Numbered from the stretch's first letter, positions 1 to 6,417 are shown. The stretch is 9,579 nucleotides of DNA from Planctomycetota bacterium (GCA_031278535.1 JAITKH010000401.1:1-9579), one strand, 5' to 3'. The notes: generated by a model not told the origin, from the letters alone. Program-made: numbers and translations.

Positions 1-129
1 AATGATGGTGCGCCTGGCTGGGCAGAGCATCCATCCCGCGACGAGACGGATGAAGATGATGAAGGCAGGTTTGGTGAAAACCGGTCCGGGTACGCTCAAG
101 AATCCAATGACCTGTGGAAGCTCTGGCAT
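1..129 (-). CDS. N-terminal 43 residues of an IS transposase, cut by the left edge
   Basis: This frame opens at an ATG (complement of 127-129) and stays open to base 1, giving 43 codons. The start is supported by a near-perfect ribosome binding site, AAAGGAGGT, six bases upstream. The residues read MPELPQVIGFLSVPG at the start and contain RLVAGWMLCPARRT around 29-41. That pattern (a hydrophobic helix, then GW.LCP.RRT) is what I recall from the N-terminus of DDE transposases of the IS4/IS701-like group, which begin this way before the catalytic core. The DDE residues would lie beyond the window, so the family is not proven. Codon use is ordinary, and the intact start suggests a recently active element rather than a relic. 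The gene reads out of the window to the left. Confidence 0.6.
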   Translation of the reverse strand, partial: MPELPQVIGFLSVPGPVFTKPAFIIFIRLVAGWMLCPARRTII

Positions 130-242
130 GGCGACCTCCTTTTACAAGGCGTCTGTTCAACACCAAGTAAAGGAATCGCCATGCCATTTTTCAACCTTTG
201 CCGGAAATTACAACCACAAAATTTCCAAAAGTCCACTTGCAC
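1..242 (-). mobile_element. Promoter-proximal end of an insertion sequence (boundary inferred)
   Basis: The stretch 130-242 lies upstream of the transposase start. It is AT-richer than its surroundings and has no gene of its own. At about 243 the minus-strand frame changes from a sequence resembling a RepA-like ATPase to one resembling nothing. I infer that the element's outer end lies near 235-245, where the minus strand reads TGCAAGTGGACTTTTGGAAA. The second end is outside the window, so terminal inverted repeats and a target duplication cannot be seen. The boundary could be off by tens of bases. Confidence 0.3.
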
Positions 243-428
243 AAATAGCTTATAAACCGGATCAACGATCACGACGCCATAGCCGCCCAGCGGTAGAGCG
301 TTCAGATTGCCAATGTTCAACCCCAGACCCCGAAGGTGCATAAAATCCAAACGTCCAGCAACTTCGTCTGGTTCAATCTCCATGCTGTGCGTGATGTTAC
401 AGCTTCGGGTTCTTCGGAAGAATTTATG
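243..428 (-). pseudogene. Fragment of a RepA-like / AAA_25-type ATPase, truncated at both ends
   Basis: A minus-strand frame (open from 521 down to 96) contains about 62 residues that resemble the middle of RepA-like hexameric ATPases found in plasmid and phage replication modules. In order: FFRR, then EIEPDEVAGRLDFMHLRG, then LPLGGYGVVIVDPVYKLF. In that family an 'RL.. .NLRG' strand is followed by a Walker-B-like hydrophobic strand ending in D-P-x-Y-K-L, which fits GVVIVDPVYKL here. The Walker A segment that should precede it is absent, and the family's usual D-E-N stretch after YKL is replaced by unrelated sequence at about 243, next to the transposase leader. No ribosome binding site precedes the ATG at 521. 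I read this as a broken gene; the identification is by memory of the family pattern, so moderate. Confidence 0.45.
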
Positions 429-556
429 GGTGATTTGTGACGAGTCCCTCCCTCGGCCTCCGGCTCCAGAGCTTTTGGGATCGCTGAATCTGCTGTCTTT
501 TGACACTGGTTGGTTTGGCATGATGGGATGTCGTTATGGGAATCGGAGGTGACTAA

Positions 557-772
557 ATGAAAGGCGCATCGCGATTATATTATGGCGTCAGACGTTTGGA
601 TGATGAATTGCGAGAGCGGGCTTGCCGTTCGCACCTGTCCTGTCTCATGCGGAGTATGGGATTCGAAGCAGTCTATCCCAAGCCCCGGATATCCATGCCG
701 ATGCGCCAAAAAGCGAACGTTTTTTTGACAGGTTTTTGCCAACTGCTCGGCGCAATTCGGCTCTTCGCTTGA
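557..772 (+). pseudogene. Fragment of an IS3-family transposase (OrfB type)
   Basis: This 71-residue frame carries YYGVRRL, then ELRER, then LMRSMGFEAVYPKPRIS within residues 8-45. IS3-family OrfB proteins have the same order just before their integrase core: 'YG.RR(L/M)', a helix with 'L.R.G', 'LMR.MGL.A.YPKP'. About four residues seem missing between ELRER and LMRSMG, and the similarity ends soon after YPKPRIS. The D,D-35-E integrase domain is gone, as is the region upstream of YYG. It can encode no working transposase. Oddly, a good Shine-Dalgarno (GGAGGT, 545-550) sits six bases before the ATG, so a short peptide could still be translated; this may be chance. Confidence 0.6.
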
Positions 773-1048
773 ACTTCGCAAGAAGAACCGCCACCAACTT
801 GTTTCTTTGGTTCCGACTGATATGATTGACCCGGAAATATCGTATTGTACTTGACAACATCTGGACGCGACATCAGCCAAATCCACTGGGACGGAGCCGA
901 TCTCGAAATGGATGGAGGATAATTGCGAAAGCGACACAGAGGCGATTATGTTCAGATCGACCGGCGGCGTCCTTTTCATCGGGGAACCACGGGGGAATGG
1001 AATTTCACGCCTGTCGACCGGCATGCCGTCAACCGCGCATCCAGTTCC
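704..1048. other. Stretch with no recognisable gene
   Basis: Several short frames cross this region on both strands, the longest being a minus-strand one of 149 codons (575-1024). None has a convincing ribosome binding site, family motif or consistent codon bias. It probably continues the decayed mobile-element material to the left. A 10-bp palindrome (CGGCATGCCG, 1019-1028) lies just past the HU stop codon but has no loop and no T-run, so I do not call it a terminator. Confidence 0.5.
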
Positions 1049-1408
1049 CTACTCCGGCTTCTCCGATTTTCCTCCGGTTCCCGCCACCCGCCTTTTCAAG
1101 ATCCTTCCCCGTTTCGAACCCGCTTTGACGCTTCGGCCGTTTAGGCGATCCAACATCACTTTGCCGGCCTTGAAACTGACGTTCTTCCTGGCGGCGGCCA
1201 TAACCACTTCGCCGGTGCGCGGATTCCTAGCTTTCCTCGCCTTGCGGGATTTGACAGTGAAAACGCCGAAATTGCGCCATTCCAACCGCCCGTTTTTTAC
1301 CAATTCCTCCACAATCCGGTCCAGCGTTATTTGCACGACCTGTTTAACAAGTGTCTGCGTTAATTTCAATTTGGAGGCGATTTCCAGTGCAATGTCGTTT
1401 CTGGTCAT
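1049..1408 (-). CDS. HU/IHF-family DNA-binding protein with a basic C-terminal tail
   Basis: Histone-like nucleoid protein that binds and bends DNA as a dimer. Residues 1-90 form the standard Bac_DNA_binding domain: an N-terminal helical dimerisation body beginning MTRNDIALEIASKL, then GRLEWRNFGVFTVKSR (40-55), then the DNA-intercalating beta-arm with RNPRTGE (61-67), and a C-terminal FKAGKVM (79-85). The arm proline (P63) and flanking arginines are present. Family members are usually about 90-100 residues. This one is 119 because of a 28-residue tail rich in Lys, Arg and Gly, which probably adds non-specific DNA or RNA contact. The start is well set: AAAGGAG lies just upstream and a TATAAT box lies close behind it. 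The gene is monocistronic as far as can be seen. HU, HupB or IHF subtype cannot be told from sequence alone. Confidence 0.95.
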   Translation of the reverse strand: MTRNDIALEIASKLKLTQTLVKQVVQITLDRIVEELVKNGRLEWRNFGVFTVKSRKARKARNPRTGEVVMAAARKNVSFKAGKVMLDRLNGRSVKAGSKRGRILKRRVAGTGGKSEKPE

Positions 1409-1429
1409 GGCAGTCTCCTTTCTCCATCA

Positions 1430-1457
1430 ATTATAGAAGTATTCAGGTGTTATACAA
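1430..1457 (-). promoter_or_regulatory. Predicted sigma-70 promoter of the HU gene
   Basis: On the minus strand a perfect TATAAT (complement of 1430-1435) lies about 20 bases before the HU start codon. The best -35 candidates are TTGTAT (complement of 1452-1457, 16-base spacer) and TTGTTG (complement of 1455-1460, 19-base spacer); both match consensus in only three or four positions. Transcription would start near 1423, giving a leader of about 15 bases that just includes the AAAGGAG ribosome binding site. Confidence 0.6.
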
Positions 1458-1497
1458 CAAAAGGTTTCCGCCACCGCAGCCTTTCCAGGAGAAAGAT

Positions 1498-1536
1498 GGG
1501 GGGGGGGGGAGGGGGGGGGATTTTTGTTCCCCCCCC
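1498..1536. repeat. Long G-tract followed by a C-tract, able to form a hairpin or G-quadruplex
   Basis: The plus strand carries 12 G (1498-1509), one A, 9 G (1511-1519), a nine-base spacer ATTTTTGTT, then 8 C (1529-1536). Eight of the second G-run can pair with the C-run. It lies in the 192-base gap between the end of pckG and the HU gene, both on the minus strand. It could act as a crude terminator or barrier for pckG transcripts, but no T-run follows the stem on the minus strand. The exact run lengths are uncertain because homopolymers this long are hard to sequence and may vary between cells. Confidence 0.7.
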
Positions 1537-1600
1537 TTTCAGACCGTTATGCCGCCAGCTATTATCCAAAACAAGGGGGAGACCGGGCGCTCTGTGCAGT

Positions 1601-3382
1601 CTATTTCAACCTCTCGCGAAGAGAGGCAAGTTCCTGCAACAATTCGGCGGGGAGCCTATCCCCCAGGGTCTTGAAGTAGTTCTCGACGCCGTCGCACTCC
1701 GCAAGCCATTCCTGCTTGTCGATGGCAAGCAGTTTGTCGATGACGCCGGCGGCGAGATTGAGTCCGGAAAGATCGAGATCCTCTGCTTTTGGCATGTTCC
1801 CAATCGGGGTCTTTGCGGGGGAGACTTTGCCGGCGCGGCGGTTCAGAATCCATTCGAGAACGCGCAGGTTGTCGCCGAAGCCGGGCCACATGAACTTGCC
1901 GTTCTCGTCCTGGCGGAACCAGTTGACGTGGTAAATGGCGGGGGGATTCGGTATTTTCTTCCCCATTTCCAGCCAGTGGCGGAAATAATCGCCCATATTG
2001 TAGCCAACAAACGGAGACATCGCCATGGGATCGCGGCGCACTTCACCCTGCTTCCCGTATTGGGCGGCGGTGCGCTCCGAAGCCATGGTGGCGGCTACAT
2101 AGGTGCCGTGCTGCCAGTTGAACGATTCGTAAACCAGCGGCGCCAGCCGGGCACGGCGGCCGCCGAAGATGAAGGCGCTGATCGGCACGCCGTCGGGATT
2201 GTCAACCTCGCTCGAGACGCAGGGGACCTGCTTGATGGGAACCGTGAAGCGGCTGTTGGGGTTTGCAGATGGAACGGGCTTGCCGTTCTCGTCCTTCATG
2301 CCCGGGCGCCAGGGTTTTCCGGTCCAGTCGAGAGCCGAAGTCGGAGCCGGATCGTCATGCCCTTCCCACCAGACGGTCTTGTCGTCCTTAAGGCATACGT
2401 TGGTGAAAATGGTGTTCTGTCGCACCGCTTTCATCATGTTGGGATTGGTCTTGAGACCGGTGCCGGGGGCGACGCCGAAGCAGCCCGCCTCGGGATTGAC
2501 GGCCCAGAGACGGCCGTCCTTGCCGATCCGGAGCCAGGCGATGTCGTCGCCGACTGTCCAGACCTTGTATCCCTTGGACTTCATGCCTTCGGGCGGCACC
2601 AGCATGGCGAGGTTTGTCTTGCCGCAGGCGGAAGGAAAGGCCGCGGCGACATATTCGGTCCTGCCGTCCGGATATTCGATTCCGAGAATCAGCATGTGTT
2701 CGGCCATCCACCCTTCCTTCCGGCCAAGCCAGGAGGCGATGCGGAGGGCCAGGCATTTTTTGCCGAGCAGGACATTGCCACCGTAGCCGGAATTGACGGA
2801 CCAAATGGCGTTGTCTTCGGGGAAATGAAGAATGCGGCGCTTGTCGATGTCCAGTTGGGCTTTGGAATGGAGGCATTTTGTGAAGTCGCCGTCCTTGCCG
2901 AGGATGTCCAATATCTTCTGGCCCATGTGGGCCATGATGCGCATGTTGAGAACGACATAGATGGAATCGGTCAATTCTATTCCGTATTTGGCGAAGGGGG
3001 AACCGACCGGGCCCATGGAAAAGGGAACGACGTACATGGTCCTGCCCTTCATCGATCCCTTGAAAAATTCACGCGCCTCGGCGTATCCGTCCTGGCGCGA
3101 TTTCCAATTGTTGATGGGGGCGGCGTCCTCCTTTCTATCGGTACAGATGAAGGTGAGGTTCTCCGTTCTCGCCACGTCGTTGAGGGCTGTCCGGTGATAC
3201 ACGCATCCCGGCAAGATTTTTTGATCAAGCTGGATCAACTCGCCGCTGGCCAACGCCTCGGCGGTGAGCTTTTCCGCCTCCTGGATACTTCCGTCACACC
3301 AGTAAACCGCGTCGGGGCCGCACATTTCGGCCATTTCCCCGACCCATGCCCGCATCGTCGCGTGTTCTGTACTGCCTGCCAT
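1601..3382 (-). CDS. pckG: Phosphoenolpyruvate carboxykinase, GTP-dependent
   Basis: Cytosolic enzyme that interconverts oxaloacetate + GTP and PEP + CO2 + GDP. It serves gluconeogenesis, or runs toward oxaloacetate in succinate-forming fermenters. At 593 residues it is the usual length for the GTP class. Visible landmarks: the PEP/Mn region SGYGGNVLLGKKC (198-210) with the metal-binding Lys and a following His (229); the P-loop FPSACGKTN (249-257) with the reactive Cys of GTP-type enzymes (C253); the kinase-2 motif VGDDIAW (277-283) with metal-binding Asp; and the guanine-pocket region FNWQHGTY (421-428), MGDYFRHW (463-470) and VNWFRQDENGKFMWPGFGDN (486-505). No active-site element looks damaged. 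The start follows AAGGAGA by seven bases. It has its own promoter, is divergent from the chemoreceptor gene, and has no operon partner. A long antisense frame covers it and is treated as a shadow. Confidence 0.97.
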   Translation of the reverse strand: MAGSTEHATMRAWVGEMAEMCGPDAVYWCDGSIQEAEKLTAEALASGELIQLDQKILPGCVYHRTALNDVARTENLTFICTDRKEDAAPINNWKSRQDGYAEAREFFKGSMKGRTMYVVPFSMGPVGSPFAKYGIELTDSIYVVLNMRIMAHMGQKILDILGKDGDFTKCLHSKAQLDIDKRRILHFPEDNAIWSVNSGYGGNVLLGKKCLALRIASWLGRKEGWMAEHMLILGIEYPDGRTEYVAAAFPSACGKTNLAMLVPPEGMKSKGYKVWTVGDDIAWLRIGKDGRLWAVNPEAGCFGVAPGTGLKTNPNMMKAVRQNTIFTNVCLKDDKTVWWEGHDDPAPTSALDWTGKPWRPGMKDENGKPVPSANPNSRFTVPIKQVPCVSSEVDNPDGVPISAFIFGGRRARLAPLVYESFNWQHGTYVAATMASERTAAQYGKQGEVRRDPMAMSPFVGYNMGDYFRHWLEMGKKIPNPPAIYHVNWFRQDENGKFMWPGFGDNLRVLEWILNRRAGKVSPAKTPIGNMPKAEDLDLSGLNLAAGVIDKLLAIDKQEWLAECDGVENYFKTLGDRLPAELLQELASLRERLK

Positions 3383-3424
3383 GCCGTTCTCCTTAAAGCG
3401 CCGAAAGCAACGAGATAAATCGTC

Positions 3425-3443
3425 CGGGCCGATGTCAGGCCCG
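3425..3443 (-). promoter_or_regulatory. Inverted repeat in the pckG leader
   Basis: CGGGCC (3425-3430) and GGCCCG (3438-3443) form a perfect 6-bp GC-only stem around a seven-base loop. It falls just downstream of the predicted pckG -10 box, so it would be at the 5' end of the message or could be an operator. No regulator family can be named. Confidence 0.35.
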
Positions 3444-3452
3444 CATCGTACG

Positions 3453-3480
3453 ATTATACGGAGCGGATCGGGAAAAGCAA
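3453..3480 (-). promoter_or_regulatory. Predicted sigma-70 promoter of pckG
   Basis: A perfect TATAAT (complement of 3453-3458) is preceded after 16 bases by TTGCTT (complement of 3475-3480), a weak -35 that keeps only the TTG. The start of transcription would be near 3446, giving a leader of roughly 64 bases. The -35 box sits in the loop of a small dyad (TCGGGA at 3468-3473, TCCCGA at 3481-3486), which might bind a regulator. Confidence 0.55.
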
Positions 3481-3527
3481 TCCCGAAACGTCCGGGAACC
3501 GAGCTTTGCCCGAAAAGCAGAAGCTTC

Positions 3528-3556
3528 TTGACAACTGCCTTATAAGACGGTATGTT
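3528..3556 (+). promoter_or_regulatory. Predicted sigma-70 promoter of the chemoreceptor gene
   Basis: A consensus TTGACA (3528-3533) is followed by an ideal 17-base spacer and TATGTT (3551-3556, four of six matches). Transcription would begin near 3563. This places the in-frame ATG at 3506 upstream of the transcript and supports 3620 as the real start. I see no flagellar sigma-28 type promoter, which many chemotaxis genes use. Confidence 0.6.
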
Positions 3557-3619
3557 TTGATACTTATCGGGAAATTTGCGGCGGACAGTTCCTTCTCCCG
3601 GACAAGGTGGCGCGACGCT

Positions 3620-5470
3620 ATGGCTTTCTTACGACGATTCATCACAAGCATTAAAACGAAACTCATTCTCAGTTTTCTAGTCGTGTCCTTCATTACAATG
3701 GCCGCCGGGATCACCAGCATAATACCCATGCGCCGCCTGGAGTCGTCCCTCGGCCGCATCGGGTATGGCAATGTCCGGCTGCTTATCCGGATTTCCGACA
3801 TCAAGGAAGCCCAATCGCGCATTCTTGCCGGGGAAAGGACGCTCCTTATCCGCAATCTTTCCGACAGCAGGATACGCGCCCAGAATTACGAGGCGATTGT
3901 CTCGTCACACCGCGAGGCGCTGGAAGCCTTTGCGGATTTCGAGGCATTTGATCTGACGGAGGAGCAGAAAGCGACCTGGAACGCCTTCCGCAAGGTGTGG
4001 GATGAATGGGAAATCAAGCAGGGCGAATTCTTGAAAATCCTCCAGCGGCAGGAGGGACTTATCTCCGAAGGCGGCGTATCGGTCCGCCAACTGGAGCGGG
4101 TGTCGAATCAGGCGTTTGATCTGGCCTTTTCCGAACTCGAGGATTTTCGCGTTTCGGCCGTGAACCTCCTGGATAAACTGCTCGACATGATCCAGGACAA
4201 TGCCATCGAAGCGGTACGCGATTCGCTCACAGCCGCCAAGAACAGCATTCGATGGCAGACGGTGTTCATGATCGCGTCGTTCCTCGCGGCGCTGGGCCTT
4301 GGCATATGGCTCACCAATCGGATTTCCCGCCCCATTCTCCAGGGAGTCCGGTATATAGCCCAGGTGGCGGAAGGCAACATCCGCATTGACGTCGCCCAGA
4401 ATTTCTCGGCGGCGGACGGCGAAATTGCCCTTCTCTCGAGCGCCATCCAGAAGCTGATCGACACCCAGCGCCAGGAAGTCGGCGTTTTCAAGGCTCTCGC
4501 CGGCCGGGATTATACCTGCACCATCCAGCCCCGATCCGAAATGGACGAGTTGGGACAATCAGTAGCCCGCATGATCCATGTCACCAACAAGACACTGTTG
4601 CAGGTCAACCAGGCGGTGTACCAGGTCACGTCCGGGGCGAACGCCATCAACAACGCCAGCCAGACCATGTCCCAGGGGGCGATAGAGACGGCCGCTTCGC
4701 TCGAGGAGATATCCGCCTCCATCATGCAAATAGGCGAGAAGACCAAAGCCAACGCCGCCTCCGCCGACGAGGCCGACAAACTGGCGACTTCCAGCCGCGA
4801 GGCGGTCAACAACGGCTACGAGGCCGTGGCCCAGCTTATCGCCGCCATGCGAGACATCCAGGTCACCAGTACGCAAATTGCTTCGGTGGTGAAGCTCATC
4901 GACGACATCGCCTTTCAGACCAATCTCCTCGCCTTGAACGCGGCGGTGGAGGCGGCCAGGGCCGGCAGGCACGGCCGCGGCTTCTCCATCGTCGCCGATG
5001 AAGTGCGCAGCCTTGCCGGCCGCAGCGCCAAGGCTGCCAAGGACACGTCCCAGATGTTGGAACAGACGGTGATAAAACTCGACAACGGGGCGGTTTTGGC
5101 CGAACACACCGACGAAGCGCTGCGCACGATCGTGGAGAACGCAGTCAAGGTGGAGGAACTGTTCCGGGAGATCGCCAAGGCGTCGAACGAACAGTCCCTG
5201 GGAATAAGCCAGATAGCCAGCGGCCTCGCGCAAATTGATCGGGTCACCCAGCACAATACCCTTACCGCAACCCAAACCGCTTCTACCGCCACTACCCTCC
5301 TCGAGCAGGCTGAACGCCTCCGGGCCATGATGGAACGTTTCCGCCTGAACGACCGGGGCGACAGGAAGCCGCTCATGCGGCGAATAAGCCCATTGCCGCA
5401 AAACGACCCAATCCGCTGGGTATTGCCGACGTCAAACCCGGAACGGGACAAACCGCAAGCTTCCATTTGA
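3620..5470 (+). CDS. Methyl-accepting chemotaxis protein (membrane chemoreceptor)
   Basis: Inner-membrane receptor that controls CheA kinase activity. The start at 3620 gives 616 residues, with AAGGTGG just before it; a longer frame from 3506 would begin upstream of the promoter. Order: TM1 (about 13-36); an extracytoplasmic, mostly helical sensor (about 38-210) that looks like a four-helix bundle; TM2 (about 212-231, ending LGIWLTNRI); a HAMP domain from about 232; and a second HAMP-like stretch near 290-322 (GRDYTCTI, then EMDELGQSVARMI). The signalling coiled coil follows, with the conserved hairpin tip IDDIAFQTNLLALNAAVEAA (427-446) and GRGFSIVADEVRSLAGRS (452-469). Candidate methylation helices include SLEEISASI (360-368). 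The C-terminus ends KPQASI and lacks an NWETF-type pentapeptide for CheR/CheB. No other che gene is in the window, so it is an orphan receptor. Its ligand cannot be told. Confidence 0.95.
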   Translation: MAFLRRFITSIKTKLILSFLVVSFITMAAGITSIIPMRRLESSLGRIGYGNVRLLIRISDIKEAQSRILAGERTLLIRNLSDSRIRAQNYEAIVSSHREALEAFADFEAFDLTEEQKATWNAFRKVWDEWEIKQGEFLKILQRQEGLISEGGVSVRQLERVSNQAFDLAFSELEDFRVSAVNLLDKLLDMIQDNAIEAVRDSLTAAKNSIRWQTVFMIASFLAALGLGIWLTNRISRPILQGVRYIAQVAEGNIRIDVAQNFSAADGEIALLSSAIQKLIDTQRQEVGVFKALAGRDYTCTIQPRSEMDELGQSVARMIHVTNKTLLQVNQAVYQVTSGANAINNASQTMSQGAIETAASLEEISASIMQIGEKTKANAASADEADKLATSSREAVNNGYEAVAQLIAAMRDIQVTSTQIASVVKLIDDIAFQTNLLALNAAVEAARAGRHGRGFSIVADEVRSLAGRSAKAAKDTSQMLEQTVIKLDNGAVLAEHTDEALRTIVENAVKVEELFREIAKASNEQSLGISQIASGLAQIDRVTQHNTLTATQTASTATTLLEQAERLRAMMERFRLNDRGDRKPLMRRISPLPQNDPIRWVLPTSNPERDKPQASI

Positions 5471-5514
5471 TTCGGCTGTCTGGTTCCTGATCGCCCCGAA
5501 AGGAGGACGAGCAT

Positions 5515-6378
5515 ATGCTCGGTGCGATAATCGGCGATATTGCCGGCTCGCGGTTTGAGTGGAACAATATCAAGACGAAAAAATTTGACTTTTTTACGCG
5601 CCGCTGCAAATTTACGGATGACAGCGTGATGAGCCTTGCCGTGGCAAAGGCCCTGCTCGATTGCGGGGACGACTATTCCACCCTTGGCGAGGCGGCAATC
5701 GCGTCCATGCGAAATATTGGACGCCTGTATCCGAATTGCGGTTACGGCGGCATGTTCAGGCAATGGATATCTTCGAATGTCCCAAAGCCCTACGGCAGTT
5801 ACGGCAATGGTGCGGCAATGCGGGTATCCGCCTGTGGTTTCGCCGCCAGGACGATCAAAGAGGCCATTATGCTTTCCCGAAAGGTGACGGAGATTACCCA
5901 CAACCATCCAGAAGGCATAAAAGGCGCGGAAGCGACAGCCGTCTGCGTTTTCCTCGCTCGCGGCGGAAGAAACATGCGCGAAATCCGCGACTGTGTGAAC
6001 GAACGGTATTACCCGATGGACTTCACGCTTGACGGAATCCGCGATAGCTATGCTTTCGATGTAACCTGTCAGGGTACCGTACCGCAGGCGATTATGGCGT
6101 TTCTTGAAAGTTTTGGTTTTGAGGATGCCGTCCGCAACGCAATTTCAATCGGAGGCGACAGCGATACGCTCGCCGCTATCGCCGGCGGCATCGCCGGGGC
6201 CTGCTACGGAGTGCCTGACGATATCCACAAACGCGCAGTGACGTTTCTCGACAAGCGCCTGCTGAAAATCCTTACCGATTTTCAGACTTCTTTCCCCGCC
6301 CGCGCCGAAAAAGAAAGCGGGCGGCAAGACGATCGAGACGAACGGGAGCAGGGATATGATGGGGCTGCGGAACACTAG
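5515..6378 (+). CDS. ADP-ribosylglycohydrolase family protein
   Basis: Predicted cytosolic Mg-dependent hydrolase that removes ADP-ribose from proteins or small molecules, in the DraG/ARH fold family. It starts after an excellent site, AAAGGAGG, eight bases before the ATG. All family landmarks are present: GDIAGSRFE (7-15); the first metal site FTDDSVM (33-39, with T34, D35, D36); GNGAAMRVS (98-106); THNHPEGIKGA (128-138); and the second metal site GGDSDTLAAIAGGIAGA (213-229, with D215, D217, T218). At 287 residues it is the normal size. The last 25 residues are very charged and look disordered. It follows the chemoreceptor by 44 bases with no visible promoter or terminator between, so co-transcription is likely. 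No ADP-ribosyltransferase, nitrogenase gene or toxin is nearby, so the substrate is unknown. Confidence 0.93.
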   Translation: MLGAIIGDIAGSRFEWNNIKTKKFDFFTRRCKFTDDSVMSLAVAKALLDCGDDYSTLGEAAIASMRNIGRLYPNCGYGGMFRQWISSNVPKPYGSYGNGAAMRVSACGFAARTIKEAIMLSRKVTEITHNHPEGIKGAEATAVCVFLARGGRNMREIRDCVNERYYPMDFTLDGIRDSYAFDVTCQGTVPQAIMAFLESFGFEDAVRNAISIGGDSDTLAAIAGGIAGACYGVPDDIHKRAVTFLDKRLLKILTDFQTSFPARAEKESGRQDDRDEREQGYDGAAEH

Positions 6379-6385
6379 TGTTCCG
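6368..6385. repeat. 18-bp perfect palindrome spanning the glycohydrolase stop codon
   Basis: CGGAACACTAGTGTTCCG reads the same on both strands, and the TAG stop codon (6376-6378) lies inside it. As RNA it can fold into a 7-bp stem with a CTAG loop. As DNA it has the form of a dimeric repressor or recombinase site. It shares its last three bases with the next dyad. Confidence 0.75.
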
Positions 6386-6417
6386 TAACGTCTCAATCTT
6401 TGATTGAGACGTTACGG
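6383..6417 (+). terminator. 15-bp perfect inverted repeat, possible terminator
   Basis: CCGTAACGTCTCAAT (6383-6397), loop CTTTG, then ATTGAGACGTTACGG (6403-6417). The position five bases past the glycohydrolase stop fits a transcription terminator for the chemoreceptor-glycohydrolase unit. No T-run follows on either strand (the next bases are GGAGCGCCC), so it is not a textbook Rho-independent site. It may instead stabilise the 3' end or be a REP-like element. Its right arm contains GATTGAGAC, which recurs at 6518-6526. Confidence 0.5.

Noticed and set aside
1..6. AATGAT at the left end resembling the Illumina P5 oligonucleotide
   Set aside because: Only six bases agree and the transposase frame continues sensibly through them, so this is probably chance.
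1019..1028. Palindrome CGGCATGCCG after the HU stop as a terminator
   Set aside because: It has no loop and no T-run, and ten-base palindromes occur by chance in GC-rich DNA.
1496..3418. A 640-codon plus-strand open frame opposite pckG
   Set aside because: It is exactly antisense to a complete, motif-perfect PEP carboxykinase, begins in the poly-G tract and has no family features. GC-rich coding DNA often leaves such open antisense frames.
3506..3619. Upstream ATG extending the chemoreceptor by 38 residues
   Set aside because: The extension lies partly upstream of a strong promoter (3528-3556), lacks a ribosome binding site and would put odd residues before a typical short receptor N-terminus.
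4559..5907. Long minus-strand frames opposite the chemoreceptor and the glycohydrolase
   Set aside because: They span two well-identified plus-strand genes and show only low-complexity composition expected of shadows.
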